From UKL13-2 sp040006575 (GTDB lineage: Bacteria; Pseudomonadota; Gammaproteobacteria; Burkholderiales; Usitatibacteraceae), in the NCBI GenBank assembly GCA_040006575.1, contig JBDTWS010000102.1:1-15238 (forward strand): a stretch of 15,238 nucleotides of DNA. The letters are read 5' to 3'. This document shows positions 6,746 to 14,407 of the stretch, piece after piece. Made by a program: the position numbers and the translations under genes. The stretch's first letter is position 1, and each line of letters opens with the position of its first letter. Under the pieces are notes generated by a model. It searched no databases. It saw only the letters and a program-made list of their open reading frames with translations, and was not told where the DNA came from.

Positions 6746-8038
6746 ATGAACGCACCGGATGTTGTGGCCAATCTTGCCTTTTCTTCCAGAACGCCATTGG
6801 ATGAAATCATCGCCGGTCACGCCGACCGCATGAACGACAAGGTCATCGCATGGCGGCGCGACCTGCACGCCAATCCGGAACTGGGCAACCGTGAATTCCG
6901 CACCGGAAAACTGGTTGCAGATCACCTGAAATCGCTGGGCTTTGATGACGTGCGCGAGCAGGTGGCGTACACCGGTGTGGTGGGCGTGTTGAAAGGCGGC
7001 AAGCCCGGCCCCTGCGTCGCGTTGCGCGCCGACATGGATGGCCTGCCCGTCACCGAAGAAACCGATGTCTCTTTCAAGAGCAAAGTGCGCACGCAATGGA
7101 ACGGCGCCGAAGCCGGTGTCATGCACGCCTGCGGCCATGACACACACGTGTCGATCCTGATGGGGGTGGCAGAAATACTCGCCGGCATGCGCGCGGAAAT
7201 CAGCGGTACCGTCAAATTCATTTTCCAGCCTGCGGAAGAAATGCCACCGATCGGCGAGGACGGTGGTGCGCGTCTCATGATCGAGCAGGGCTGCATGCAG
7301 AACCCGACCGTCGATGCGGTTTTCGGGCTGCACATCACCTCGAAACTCAACACCCACAAGGTCGGCTATCGCTCAGGCCCGTTGATGGCCAGTGCCGACC
7401 AGTTCCGCATTTTTGTGCGCGGTGAACAGACGCACGGCGCGCAGCCGTGGTCGGGTGTGGACCCTATCGTTGTCGGTTCGCAGATCGTGCTCGGCCTGCA
7501 GACCATCGTCTCGCGAAAAATGAATCTCACCGAAGAGCCATCGGTGGTCACGGTCGGCAGTTTCCAGGCGGGCAATCGCAGCAACATCATTCCCGATGAA
7601 GCGAAGATGGAAGGCACGATTCGCACCTTCGACGAAAAGCATCGCAGCGACATTCACGAATTCATCCAGAAGATCACCACGCTGATCGCGGAATCGGGTG
7701 GCGCGAAAGCCACGACCGAAATCGCGCACGGCTATCCGGTGACGGTGAACGATCCTGCGCTCACCGACTGGTGCGTGCCGATGCTGGAACGCGCGGCCGG
7801 CGCCGAGAACGTGGGTGTCTGCCCCAAGACCTGCGGCGCGGAAGATTTTGCGTATTACCAGAAGGAAGTGCCGGGCTTTTTCTTCTTCATCGGCTGCACG
7901 CCGCCGGAGCAGGATTGCAAGTACGCGCCGTCCAATCACAGCCCGCGTTTTTATGTCGATGAACATGGGCTGAAGGTCGGGGTGCGGGCGCTGACCACGC
8001 TGGCGCTGGAGTGGCTGGCAAATCCGCATCTGGCTTGA
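6746..8038 (+). CDS. M20 family metallo-amidohydrolase (M20D, hippurate/IAA-amino-acid hydrolase type)
   Basis: A 430-residue protein with no signal peptide. Family features in order: WRRDLHANPELGNREFRTG near the N-terminus; ALRADMDGLPV; the metal-binding HACGHDTH at 127-134, where Cys129 and His131 are the expected ligands; FQPAEE with the catalytic Glu pair at 164-165; the dimerisation domain from about residue 210, including GEQTHGAQPWSGVDP; and CGAEDFAYY near the C-terminus with a late metal ligand. M20D enzymes hydrolyse N-acyl amino acids such as hippurate or indoleacetyl-amino acids; the substrate is not determinable here. The ATG at 6746 is preferred over a TTG at 6710; a GAAAGCG stretch lies upstream. 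Complete and uninterrupted. The gene stands alone: the neighbour upstream is divergent and a long repeat follows. Confidence 0.9.
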   Translation: MNAPDVVANLAFSSRTPLDEIIAGHADRMNDKVIAWRRDLHANPELGNREFRTGKLVADHLKSLGFDDVREQVAYTGVVGVLKGGKPGPCVALRADMDGLPVTEETDVSFKSKVRTQWNGAEAGVMHACGHDTHVSILMGVAEILAGMRAEISGTVKFIFQPAEEMPPIGEDGGARLMIEQGCMQNPTVDAVFGLHITSKLNTHKVGYRSGPLMASADQFRIFVRGEQTHGAQPWSGVDPIVVGSQIVLGLQTIVSRKMNLTEEPSVVTVGSFQAGNRSNIIPDEAKMEGTIRTFDEKHRSDIHEFIQKITTLIAESGGAKATTEIAHGYPVTVNDPALTDWCVPMLERAAGAENVGVCPKTCGAEDFAYYQKEVPGFFFFIGCTPPEQDCKYAPSNHSPRFYVDEHGLKVGVRALTTLALEWLANPHLA

Positions 8039-8082
8039 TTACCGTCCGTCCGCAATCGATGCCTGTCCGAAGCAAGCAATCT

Positions 8083-8219
8083 CCGTTCGCCCTGAGCTTG
8101 TCGAAGGGTGGGATGAGCTGACGTTGGTTGATAAAAGCGAATGTGACTCCTCGGAACGCAAGTAAATTACCCAATATGCGTCAGCCCATCCGGCCCTTCG
8201 ACAAGCTCAGGGCGAACGG
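8083..8219. repeat. Long inverted repeat of two REP-like arms
   Basis: Arm 1 (8083-8123) and arm 2 (8179-8219) are reverse complements over 41 bases with only three mismatches, and the outer 26 bases are identical. A 55-nt spacer separates them. The outer core (CCCTTCGACAAGCTCAGGGC in arm 2) can itself form a hairpin, GCCCT with AGGGC. I recognise this core as a repeat met widely in proteobacterial intergenic DNA. It lies between the M20 gene and the riboswitch and could act as a bidirectional transcription barrier after the M20 gene (inference). No transposase or target-site duplication is visible. Confidence 0.85.
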
Positions 8220-8262
8220 TGATGGGCCGAGGTGCGTAGTGGAATTGCCCCGGCACAAGGCG

Positions 8263-8268
8263 TAAAAT
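8263..8268 (+). promoter_or_regulatory. Candidate -10 box for the riboswitch-DUF885-metH transcript
   Basis: TAAAAT, five of six matches to the sigma-70 -10 consensus. The predicted start, near 8275, falls exactly at the 5' strand of riboswitch helix P1. No convincing -35 hexamer is seen at 16-18 nt spacing. Confidence 0.4.
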
Positions 8269-8275
8269 CCCATAT

Positions 8276-8363
8276 GCGCCGATTTGAGCTACAGCTTGCG
8301 GGGCGCTGGGTGAGCAGTTTGGTCGCAGTTTGGTCCATGCAAACCCTGAATCCGGCTAAAGCG
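8276..8363 (+). ncRNA. SAM-II-like (SAM-alpha) riboswitch aptamer with an inserted hairpin
   Basis: Helix P1 is GCGCC (8276-8280) with GGCGC (8302-8306). Its loop starts with GATTTG (8281-8286) and contains GCTTGC (8294-8299). The 3' pseudoknot strand is GCTAAAGCG (8355-8363), preceded by TGAATCC. GATTTG, CTTGC and GCTAAA in this order around a GC-rich P1 are the conserved core of SAM-II aptamers, usually found upstream of metA/metX/metZ. Between P1 and the 3' strand lies an extra domain (8308-8346) closed by GGGT/ACCC or alternatively GTTTG (8328-8332)/CAAAC (8340-8344), so the connecting loop is unusually long. It is followed by an antiterminator/terminator pair and an operon ending in metH, which fits SAM feedback. 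The call rests on motif memory, not a covariance search. Confidence 0.7.
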
Positions 8364-8364
8364 A

Positions 8365-8412
8365 GACAGTGGTTTCTTTCCAAACCTGTCCGTAATTGCG
8401 GACAGGTTTTTT
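8365..8412 (+). terminator. Riboswitch expression platform: intrinsic terminator and competing antiterminator
   Basis: The terminator stem is CCTGTCCG (8385-8392) with CGGACAGG (8399-8406), extendable with AAA/TTT and followed by TTTTTT (8407-8412). A competing hairpin pairs GACA and GGTTT (8365-8368, 8371-8375) with AAACC and TGTC (8382-8390) and would break the 5' strand of the terminator. The antiterminator 5' strand begins two bases after the aptamer 3' strand, so ligand binding there could block it and let the terminator form. That gives an OFF switch with high SAM. Confidence 0.88.
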
Positions 8413-8428
8413 CGTTTCTGGAGTGATG

Positions 8429-10240
8429 ATGTCCCTTCATTTTTCGCGTTCCGCCACGGCATGCCTGGCGTTTATCCTTGCATCGTTGGCCTCGATCGCC
8501 TTTGCGCAGGCGCCGGCGTCCGCCGCCAAATTGAGCGAGGGTGAAAAACTCGCCGCCATCGCCGAACGCTTCTTCGAGGACAAGCTCGCGTTGAATCCGC
8601 TCGAGGGTTCGCAGATTACCGCCGACGCGAAATACGAGGGCGAGATGGAAATCACCATCGATCCCACCTATCGCGTAAAGGTGCGCAACCTGTACACGCG
8701 GGTGCAACGCGAGCAGGCCGCACTGGACGTGAAGAAACTTTCCCCCGCTGACCAGCTGACGTTTGCGCTGCTCGAGAATGACGTGAAATCGCGGCTGGAA
8801 CTGATGCGCTTCCCGGGCGACCTGATGCCGGTTGATCAATACGGCGGACTGCCGGTCCAGGTGGCGCAATTCGGCAGCGGGCAGCAAATCCAGCCGCTGA
8901 AGACCGTCCAGAACTACCGCAATTACCTGAAGCGCCTCGACAAGCTGCCGAAGTGGGTGGACCAGGCCATCATCAACATGCGCGCCGGTATCGAGCGCGG
9001 CGTGGTGCCGCCCAAGGTGTTGATCGAGCGCGCGTTGCCGTCGCTGGAAGCGCTGACGACGAAGGACCTGGGCAAGAGCGCGTTCAACCTGGCGATTCGC
9101 AACATGCCGGCCACATTCTCGCCGGCAGATCGCGAAAAACTAGCCGCCGAATATCACGAATCAATTGAAACGCGACTCGCGCCGGCAATGACGAAACTGG
9201 TCGAATTCCTCAGCAAGGAATACCTGCCGAAATGCCGCACGACTTCGGGCTTCGATTCGCTGCCCAACGGAAAGGCCTGGTACGAATTCATGGTGCGTTA
9301 TTACACGACCACCAAAATGAAGCCCGAGGAAATTCATGCGCTGGGCCTGAAGGAAGTCGCGCGCATTCGCGCTGAAATGGAAAAAGTAAAAGCGTCGTAC
9401 AAGTTCAAGGGCACGCTCAGCGAATTTTTCAAATGGCATGAAGCGCTGCCGGAAAATCATCCGTTCAAGACCGAACAGGAAGTGCTCGACAGCTACGCCG
9501 CGCTGAACAAGAAAATCATCGTAAAACTTCCCGACCTGTTTGGCCGTTCGCCGAAAGCGCCACTGGAAATCCGCGCCGAGCCGGAACTGACACGCTCCAC
9601 CGCATCTGACCACTACAGCAGCCCCGCTACCGACGGCTCGCGTCCCGGTGTGTTCTTCGCGGTCATCGAAGACCCGGCCAAGTACGTGACGACCGGCATG
9701 ACCACGCTGTTCCTGCACGAAGGGCAGCCTGGTCACCACTACCACATCGCGATGCAGCAAGAGTTGCCGCTGCCACGTTTCCGCAAGCACGGCTGGAGCA
9801 CGGCGTATGGCGAGGGCTGGGCGCTGTATGCCGAAACACTGGGACGTGAAATGGGCCTGTATGACGATCCCAATGCGTACATGGGCCATCTCTCGGATGA
9901 ACTGCTGCGCGCAGTGCGCCTCGTCACCGACACCGGCCTGCACAGCAAGGGCTGGACCCGCGAAAAATCGATCGCCTACATGATGGAGATGCAGGGCTAT
10001 TCGGAAAGCGAATCACGTCGCGCCACTGAACGCTACATGGCGTGGCCGGGACAGGCGCTGGCGTACAAGATCGGTTCGCTGAAAATCCAGGAACTGCGCG
10101 AGCGTGCCAGGACCAAGCTCGGCGCCAAATTCAGCCTCAAGGATTATCACGACCAGGTACTGAGCGATGGTGCCATGCCCCTGGTGCAACTGGAAGCGAA
10201 GATTGACAACTGGATTGCCACGCAGGCTGCCGCTAAATAG
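8429..10240 (+). CDS. Secreted DUF885 family metallopeptidase
   Basis: 603 residues, the usual size of DUF885 proteins. Residues 1 to about 27 are a signal peptide ending in FAQA, so the protein is exported, probably to the periplasm. The zinc-peptidase motif is the DUF885 form HEGQPGHHYH at 430-439, with YGEGWALYAE at 460-469 supplying the downstream Glu; the thermolysin-like HExxH is replaced by HEGxPGHH in this family. VFFAVIEDP and the C-terminal GQALAYKIGS are also family-typical. ATG 8429 is chosen over the adjacent ATG 8426 because GGAG at 8420-8423 then sits 5 nt away. It is the first gene after the SAM-II-like riboswitch terminator, and metH follows after 43 nt, so both appear SAM-controlled. 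The substrate is unknown. Confidence 0.88.
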   Translation: MSLHFSRSATACLAFILASLASIAFAQAPASAAKLSEGEKLAAIAERFFEDKLALNPLEGSQITADAKYEGEMEITIDPTYRVKVRNLYTRVQREQAALDVKKLSPADQLTFALLENDVKSRLELMRFPGDLMPVDQYGGLPVQVAQFGSGQQIQPLKTVQNYRNYLKRLDKLPKWVDQAIINMRAGIERGVVPPKVLIERALPSLEALTTKDLGKSAFNLAIRNMPATFSPADREKLAAEYHESIETRLAPAMTKLVEFLSKEYLPKCRTTSGFDSLPNGKAWYEFMVRYYTTTKMKPEEIHALGLKEVARIRAEMEKVKASYKFKGTLSEFFKWHEALPENHPFKTEQEVLDSYAALNKKIIVKLPDLFGRSPKAPLEIRAEPELTRSTASDHYSSPATDGSRPGVFFAVIEDPAKYVTTGMTTLFLHEGQPGHHYHIAMQQELPLPRFRKHGWSTAYGEGWALYAETLGREMGLYDDPNAYMGHLSDELLRAVRLVTDTGLHSKGWTREKSIAYMMEMQGYSESESRRATERYMAWPGQALAYKIGSLKIQELRERARTKLGAKFSLKDYHDQVLSDGAMPLVQLEAKIDNWIATQAAAK

Positions 10241-10283
10241 GAATGCTTGCCGCATGACGATGGCGGCAAGGCAGGAAAGAAAT

Positions 10284-13200
10284 ATGGACCACGCACTTTC
10301 AGATAATTCCACACTTGCCGCCCGTGCTACCCGTAGCGCCCGCACGGCGGCGCTCGAACGAGAACTGACCCAACGCATCCTCGTGCTCGACGGCGCGATG
10401 GGCACGATGATCCAGCGCTATCGCCTCACCGAAGCCGAATATCGCGGCAAGCGTTTCGCTGCATGGGAAAAGGACCTGCGCGGCAACAACGATTTGCTGA
10501 CGCTGACGCGCCCGCAGGTGATCCGCGAAGTTCACCAGCAATACCTGGAAGCCGGCGCGGATATCCTCGAGACCAACACCTTCAACTCAACCACGATTTC
10601 GATGGCCGATTACGGCATGCAGTCGCTGGCGTATGAGCTGAATCGCGAAGGGGCCAGGCTGGCGCGTGAAGTGGCCGATGCGATGTCGCTGCAGTCGCCC
10701 ACCAAGCCGCGCTTCGTGGCCGGCGTGCTGGGACCGATGAATCGCACGCTGTCCTTGTCACCGGACGTAAATGACCCCGGTTTCCGCGCGGTCGATTTTG
10801 ATGAAGTGAAGGATGCCTATCGCGAAGCGACCAGCGGCCTCATCGACGGCGGCGCCGACATCATTCTCATCGAAACCATTTTCGATACGCTCAATGCCAA
10901 GGCTGCCATCTTCGCCGTCGAGGAAGAATTCGAAGCGCGCGGCATGCTGCACGAACACCGCCTGCCGATCATGATTTCGGGAACGATCACCGACGCTTCG
11001 GGCCGCACGCTGTCCGGCCAGGTGGTGGAAGCGTTTTACAACTCGGTGCGCCACGCCAATCCGCTGTCGATCGGGTTCAACTGCGCGCTGGGTGCGAAAG
11101 AATTGCGCCCGCACGTTGAAGAGCTGGCCGAGAAAGCCGATTGCTATGTGTCCGCGCATCCCAATGCGGGCCTGCCGAACGCAATGGCCGAGTACGATGA
11201 ACTGCCGAAAGAAACAGCCGCGTTCATCCGTGAATGGGCCGATGCCGGCTGGCTGAACATCACCGGCGGCTGTTGCGGCACGACGCCACAACACATCCGT
11301 GCTATTGCCGAAATCGTCGCACCGTGCAAACCGCGCGTGATTCCGCAGATCGAAAAACGTCTGCGCCTGTCCGGGCTCGAAGCGGTCAACATTGGCGAGG
11401 ATTCGCTGTTTGTGAACGTCGGTGAGCGCACCAACGTCACCGGCTCGCGTGCATTTGCGAAACTGATTCTGAATGGCGACTACGCCGGCGCACTCACGGT
11501 GGCGCGCCAGCAGGTGGAAAACGGTGCGCAGGTGATCGACATCAACATGGACGAGGCGATGCTCGATTCGCAGGCGGCCATGACGAAATTCCTGAATCTG
11601 ATCGCCAGCGAACCCGATATCTCGCGCGTGCCGATCATGATCGACAGCTCGAAGTGGAGCGTGATCGAGGCGGGCCTCAAATGCGTGCAGGGAAAATCGA
11701 TCGTCAACTCGATCTCGATGAAGGAAGGCATTCCCGAATTCATCGAGCGCGCCAAGCTGGCGCGGCGCTATGGTGCAGCAGTGATCGTGATGGCGTTTGA
11801 TGAAAAAGGCCAGGCCGATACCTATGAACGCAAGACCGAAATCTGCGCACGCTCGTACAAGATCCTGACTGAAGAAGTCGGCTTCCCCGCTGAAGATATT
11901 ATTTTCGACCCGAATATTTTTGCCGTCGCAACCGGTATCGAGGAACACGCCACCTACGGCATCGATTTCATCCGCGCCGCCGAGTGGATTCACCAGAACC
12001 TGCCGCTGGCAAAAATTAGCGGTGGTGTATCGAACGTATCGTTCTCCTTCCGCGGCAACGAGCCGGTGCGTGAGGCGATTCACACCGCGTTCCTGTATCA
12101 CGCCAGCAAGGCCGGCATGACGATGGGTATCGTCAACGCCGGCCAGCTCGGTGTGTATGACGATATTCCCAAGGACTTGCTCGAGCGCGTCGAGGATGTG
12201 CTGTTCAATCGCAAGGCTGATGCGACCGACAACCTGGTCACGTTCGCCGAACAGTTCAAGGGCCAGAAAAAAGAAAATATCGAAGACCTGTCCTGGCGCG
12301 ACCAGCCCGCTGAGGCACGGCTCTCGCACGCCCTGGTGCGCGGTATCACGCAATACATCATCGATGACACGGAAGAAGTCCGCGTCAAGATCAAGAACGC
12401 CGGTGGCCGTCCCATCAACGTGATCGAAGGCCCGCTGATGGACGGCATGAACGTGGTCGGTGATCTGTTCGGCGCCGGGAAAATGTTCCTGCCGCAGGTG
12501 GTGAAATCGGCGCGGGTGATGAAGCAGGCCGTCGCGCATCTCGTGCCTTACATCGAGGAAGAAAAGCGCCTGATGGGCAGCGAAAATTCCAAAGCCAAGG
12601 GCAAGATCGTCATGGCCACCGTGAAGGGCGACGTGCATGACATCGGCAAGAATATTGTCGGCGTGGTCATGCAGTGCAACAACTATGAAGTGGTCGACCT
12701 GGGTGTGATGGTGGCGTGCGACAAGATCCTCGACGCGGCCATCGCCGAGAAGGCCGATATCGTCGGCCTGTCAGGTTTGATCACGCCCTCACTGGAAGAA
12801 ATGGCGCACGTCGCCAAGGAAATGGAGCGGCGCGGATTCACCATCCCGCTGCTGATCGGAGGTGCTACGACATCACGCACGCACACGGCGGTGAAGGTCG
12901 AGCCCAATTATCACGGCCCGGTGGTGTGGGTGCCCGACGCGTCTCGTGCAGTGGGTGTGTGCAGCAACCTGCTCTCCGATGAACTGAAAAACGACTACGT
13001 CAAATCGGTGCGCGACGATTATGTGAAGGTGCGTGAACTGCATGCCAGCAAGAAGGGTGTGAAGCTCATCCCGCTGCCGACGGCGCGCGCCAATCGTACG
13101 AAGATCGAATGGAATAATTACGCCGCGCCCAAGCCTTCGTTCACCGGCGTGAAGCAATTGAAAAACTATCCGCTGGAATCGCTGGTGCCGTACATCGATT

Positions 13201-14033
13201 GGTCGCCTTTTTTCCAGACCTGGGATTTGTGGGGAAAGTATCCGCAGATTCTCGATGACGCGACGGTCGGCGGTGCGGCGCGCGAAGTATTTGCCAATGC
13301 GCAGAAAATGCTCGACCAGGTCATCAAGGGACGCTGGCTCACGGCCAACGCGGTGGTCGGTTTCTGGCCGGCCAACAGTGTGGGCGACGACATCGAAGTC
13401 TATTCCGACGACACGCGTTCAAGTGTCCTGAACCGCTTCCACAACCTGCGCCAGCAGAACGAAAAACCCGGCGGCAATCCCAACCAGAGCCTGGCTGATT
13501 TCATCGCACCCAAGGACAGTGGCGTGGCCGATTACCTCGGTGCGTTTGCCGTCTCCACCGGCATGGGCTGCGAAGAACGTGCCAAGGCATTCGAAGCTGC
13601 CAATGACGACTACAGCGCCATCATGATCAAGGCGCTGGCCGATCGCCTGGCCGAAGCCTTCGCCGAACATTTGCACTGGAAAGTGCGGCGCGAATACTGG
13701 GGCTACGCCAAGGACGAAAGTATTTCCACCGATGAAATGATCGCGGAAAAATACGTGGGCATCCGCCCCGCGCCCGGTTACCCCGCGTGCCCCGAACACA
13801 CCGAGAAGGGCCCGCTGTTCGACCTGTTGCAGGCGCCTGACAAAGCCGGCATCACGTTGACCGACAGCTTCGCCATGTGGCCGACAGCGGCAGTGTCGGG
13901 ATTTTATTTTTCGCATCCGCAGTCGCAATATTTCGCCGTGGGCAAGATCGATCGCGACCAGCTGGAGGACTATGCGAAACGCAAAGGCTGGGACCTGCCA
14001 AAAGCGGAACGGTGGTTGTCGGCCAACACCTGA
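10284..14033 (+). CDS. metH: Cobalamin-dependent methionine synthase
   Basis: 1249 residues, against 1227 in E. coli. It transfers a methyl group from 5-methyltetrahydrofolate via cobalamin to homocysteine, making methionine in the cytosol. Domains in order: homocysteine/zinc domain (about 25-345) with zinc ligands Cys267, Cys330 and Cys331 (GFNCALG, TGGCCGT); folate-binding domain (about 376-640, with VGERTNVTGSR and GGVSNVSFSFRG); helical cap; B12 domain with DVHDIGKN, His785 being the cobalt ligand; and a reactivation domain with the SAM-binding RPAPGYPACP at 1161-1170. All key residues are present. ATG 10284 has AGGA 7 nt upstream; in-frame ATGs at 10254 and 10260 are possible but less well placed. 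It lies 43 nt after the DUF885 gene, downstream of the SAM riboswitch. No separate promoter or cobalamin riboswitch was seen in the gap. Confidence 0.96.
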   Translation: MDHALSDNSTLAARATRSARTAALERELTQRILVLDGAMGTMIQRYRLTEAEYRGKRFAAWEKDLRGNNDLLTLTRPQVIREVHQQYLEAGADILETNTFNSTTISMADYGMQSLAYELNREGARLAREVADAMSLQSPTKPRFVAGVLGPMNRTLSLSPDVNDPGFRAVDFDEVKDAYREATSGLIDGGADIILIETIFDTLNAKAAIFAVEEEFEARGMLHEHRLPIMISGTITDASGRTLSGQVVEAFYNSVRHANPLSIGFNCALGAKELRPHVEELAEKADCYVSAHPNAGLPNAMAEYDELPKETAAFIREWADAGWLNITGGCCGTTPQHIRAIAEIVAPCKPRVIPQIEKRLRLSGLEAVNIGEDSLFVNVGERTNVTGSRAFAKLILNGDYAGALTVARQQVENGAQVIDINMDEAMLDSQAAMTKFLNLIASEPDISRVPIMIDSSKWSVIEAGLKCVQGKSIVNSISMKEGIPEFIERAKLARRYGAAVIVMAFDEKGQADTYERKTEICARSYKILTEEVGFPAEDIIFDPNIFAVATGIEEHATYGIDFIRAAEWIHQNLPLAKISGGVSNVSFSFRGNEPVREAIHTAFLYHASKAGMTMGIVNAGQLGVYDDIPKDLLERVEDVLFNRKADATDNLVTFAEQFKGQKKENIEDLSWRDQPAEARLSHALVRGITQYIIDDTEEVRVKIKNAGGRPINVIEGPLMDGMNVVGDLFGAGKMFLPQVVKSARVMKQAVAHLVPYIEEEKRLMGSENSKAKGKIVMATVKGDVHDIGKNIVGVVMQCNNYEVVDLGVMVACDKILDAAIAEKADIVGLSGLITPSLEEMAHVAKEMERRGFTIPLLIGGATTSRTHTAVKVEPNYHGPVVWVPDASRAVGVCSNLLSDELKNDYVKSVRDDYVKVRELHASKKGVKLIPLPTARANRTKIEWNNYAAPKPSFTGVKQLKNYPLESLVPYIDWSPFFQTWDLWGKYPQILDDATVGGAAREVFANAQKMLDQVIKGRWLTANAVVGFWPANSVGDDIEVYSDDTRSSVLNRFHNLRQQNEKPGGNPNQSLADFIAPKDSGVADYLGAFAVSTGMGCEERAKAFEAANDDYSAIMIKALADRLAEAFAEHLHWKVRREYWGYAKDESISTDEMIAEKYVGIRPAPGYPACPEHTEKGPLFDLLQAPDKAGITLTDSFAMWPTAAVSGFYFSHPQSQYFAVGKIDRDQLEDYAKRKGWDLPKAERWLSANT

Positions 14034-14129
14034 TGGGCCACAATCACAACGGGGAAAATTTGACAGGACCTGCATTCCGGCAAAACCAACGATAGAATTT
14101 TTCAAAAAATTCACATTGAAAAGCGCACA

Positions 14130-14390
14130 ATGACAACTAATGTAAATACCAATAAAGCCAGCGGCTCCTATTCTTTATTTCCGTCACCCATGAAATCCTA
14201 TTTCCTCAGCGTCGTCGCCATCGTCGCCGCAGCCGGACCCGCCGTCTGGCTGGCGTGGCTCGCGATGACTGCCGTTGGGCTCGAAGGCATTCCGCTGGCG
14301 CTCGCGACGGCGGTGCTCGGCATGGTCCTCGCCGTGCTATTTTTTGCGACGCTTGTTGCTGTCGGCAAGGCGATCAAGTTCGTCAAATAG
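14130..14390 (+). CDS. Small two-helix membrane protein, unknown function
   Basis: 86 residues if started at ATG 14130, or 66 from ATG 14190; neither has a clear ribosome site. Two hydrophobic helices are visible, roughly residues 24-48 and 53-80, separated by a short Gly-Leu-Glu-Gly-Ile turn, with a basic C-terminus (GKAIKFVK). The first 20 residues are polar and Ser/Asn-rich, which makes the 14190 start credible. I do not recognise a family. It ends 17 nt before the probable soxX start in the same direction, so it may share a transcript with the sox genes. The 96-nt gap after metH shows no GC-rich terminator, only an AT-rich palindrome near 14095-14112. Confidence 0.55.
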   Translation: MTTNVNTNKASGSYSLFPSPMKSYFLSVVAIVAAAGPAVWLAWLAMTAVGLEGIPLALATAVLGMVLAVLFFATLVAVGKAIKFVK

Positions 14391-14407
14391 CGCGGATATT
14401 TCCGGCA

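Noticed and set aside
8083..8219. CRISPR array or insertion sequence
   Set aside because: There are only two arms, in inverted orientation, with one spacer and no transposase or cas gene; an inverted REP-like pair explains it better.
9161..9943. 260-codon open frame on the minus strand inside the DUF885 gene
   Set aside because: Complement of the conserved metallopeptidase core, with no plausible start signals or recognisable domain.
10241..10283. Cobalamin riboswitch or separate metH promoter
   Set aside because: The gap is only 43 nt, too short for a cobalamin riboswitch, and no promoter hexamers are visible.
10758..12638. 626-codon open frame on the minus strand inside metH
   Set aside because: It is fully antisense to the folate and B12 domains of an intact, highly conserved metH. 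Its protein is His/Arg/Asp-rich with no recognisable domain, as expected from the complement of GC-rich coding DNA.
14060..14098. TTGACA and TAGAAT upstream of the small membrane gene as a sigma-70 promoter
   Set aside because: Both hexamers are good, but the spacer is 27 nt, far beyond the 16-18 nt needed.
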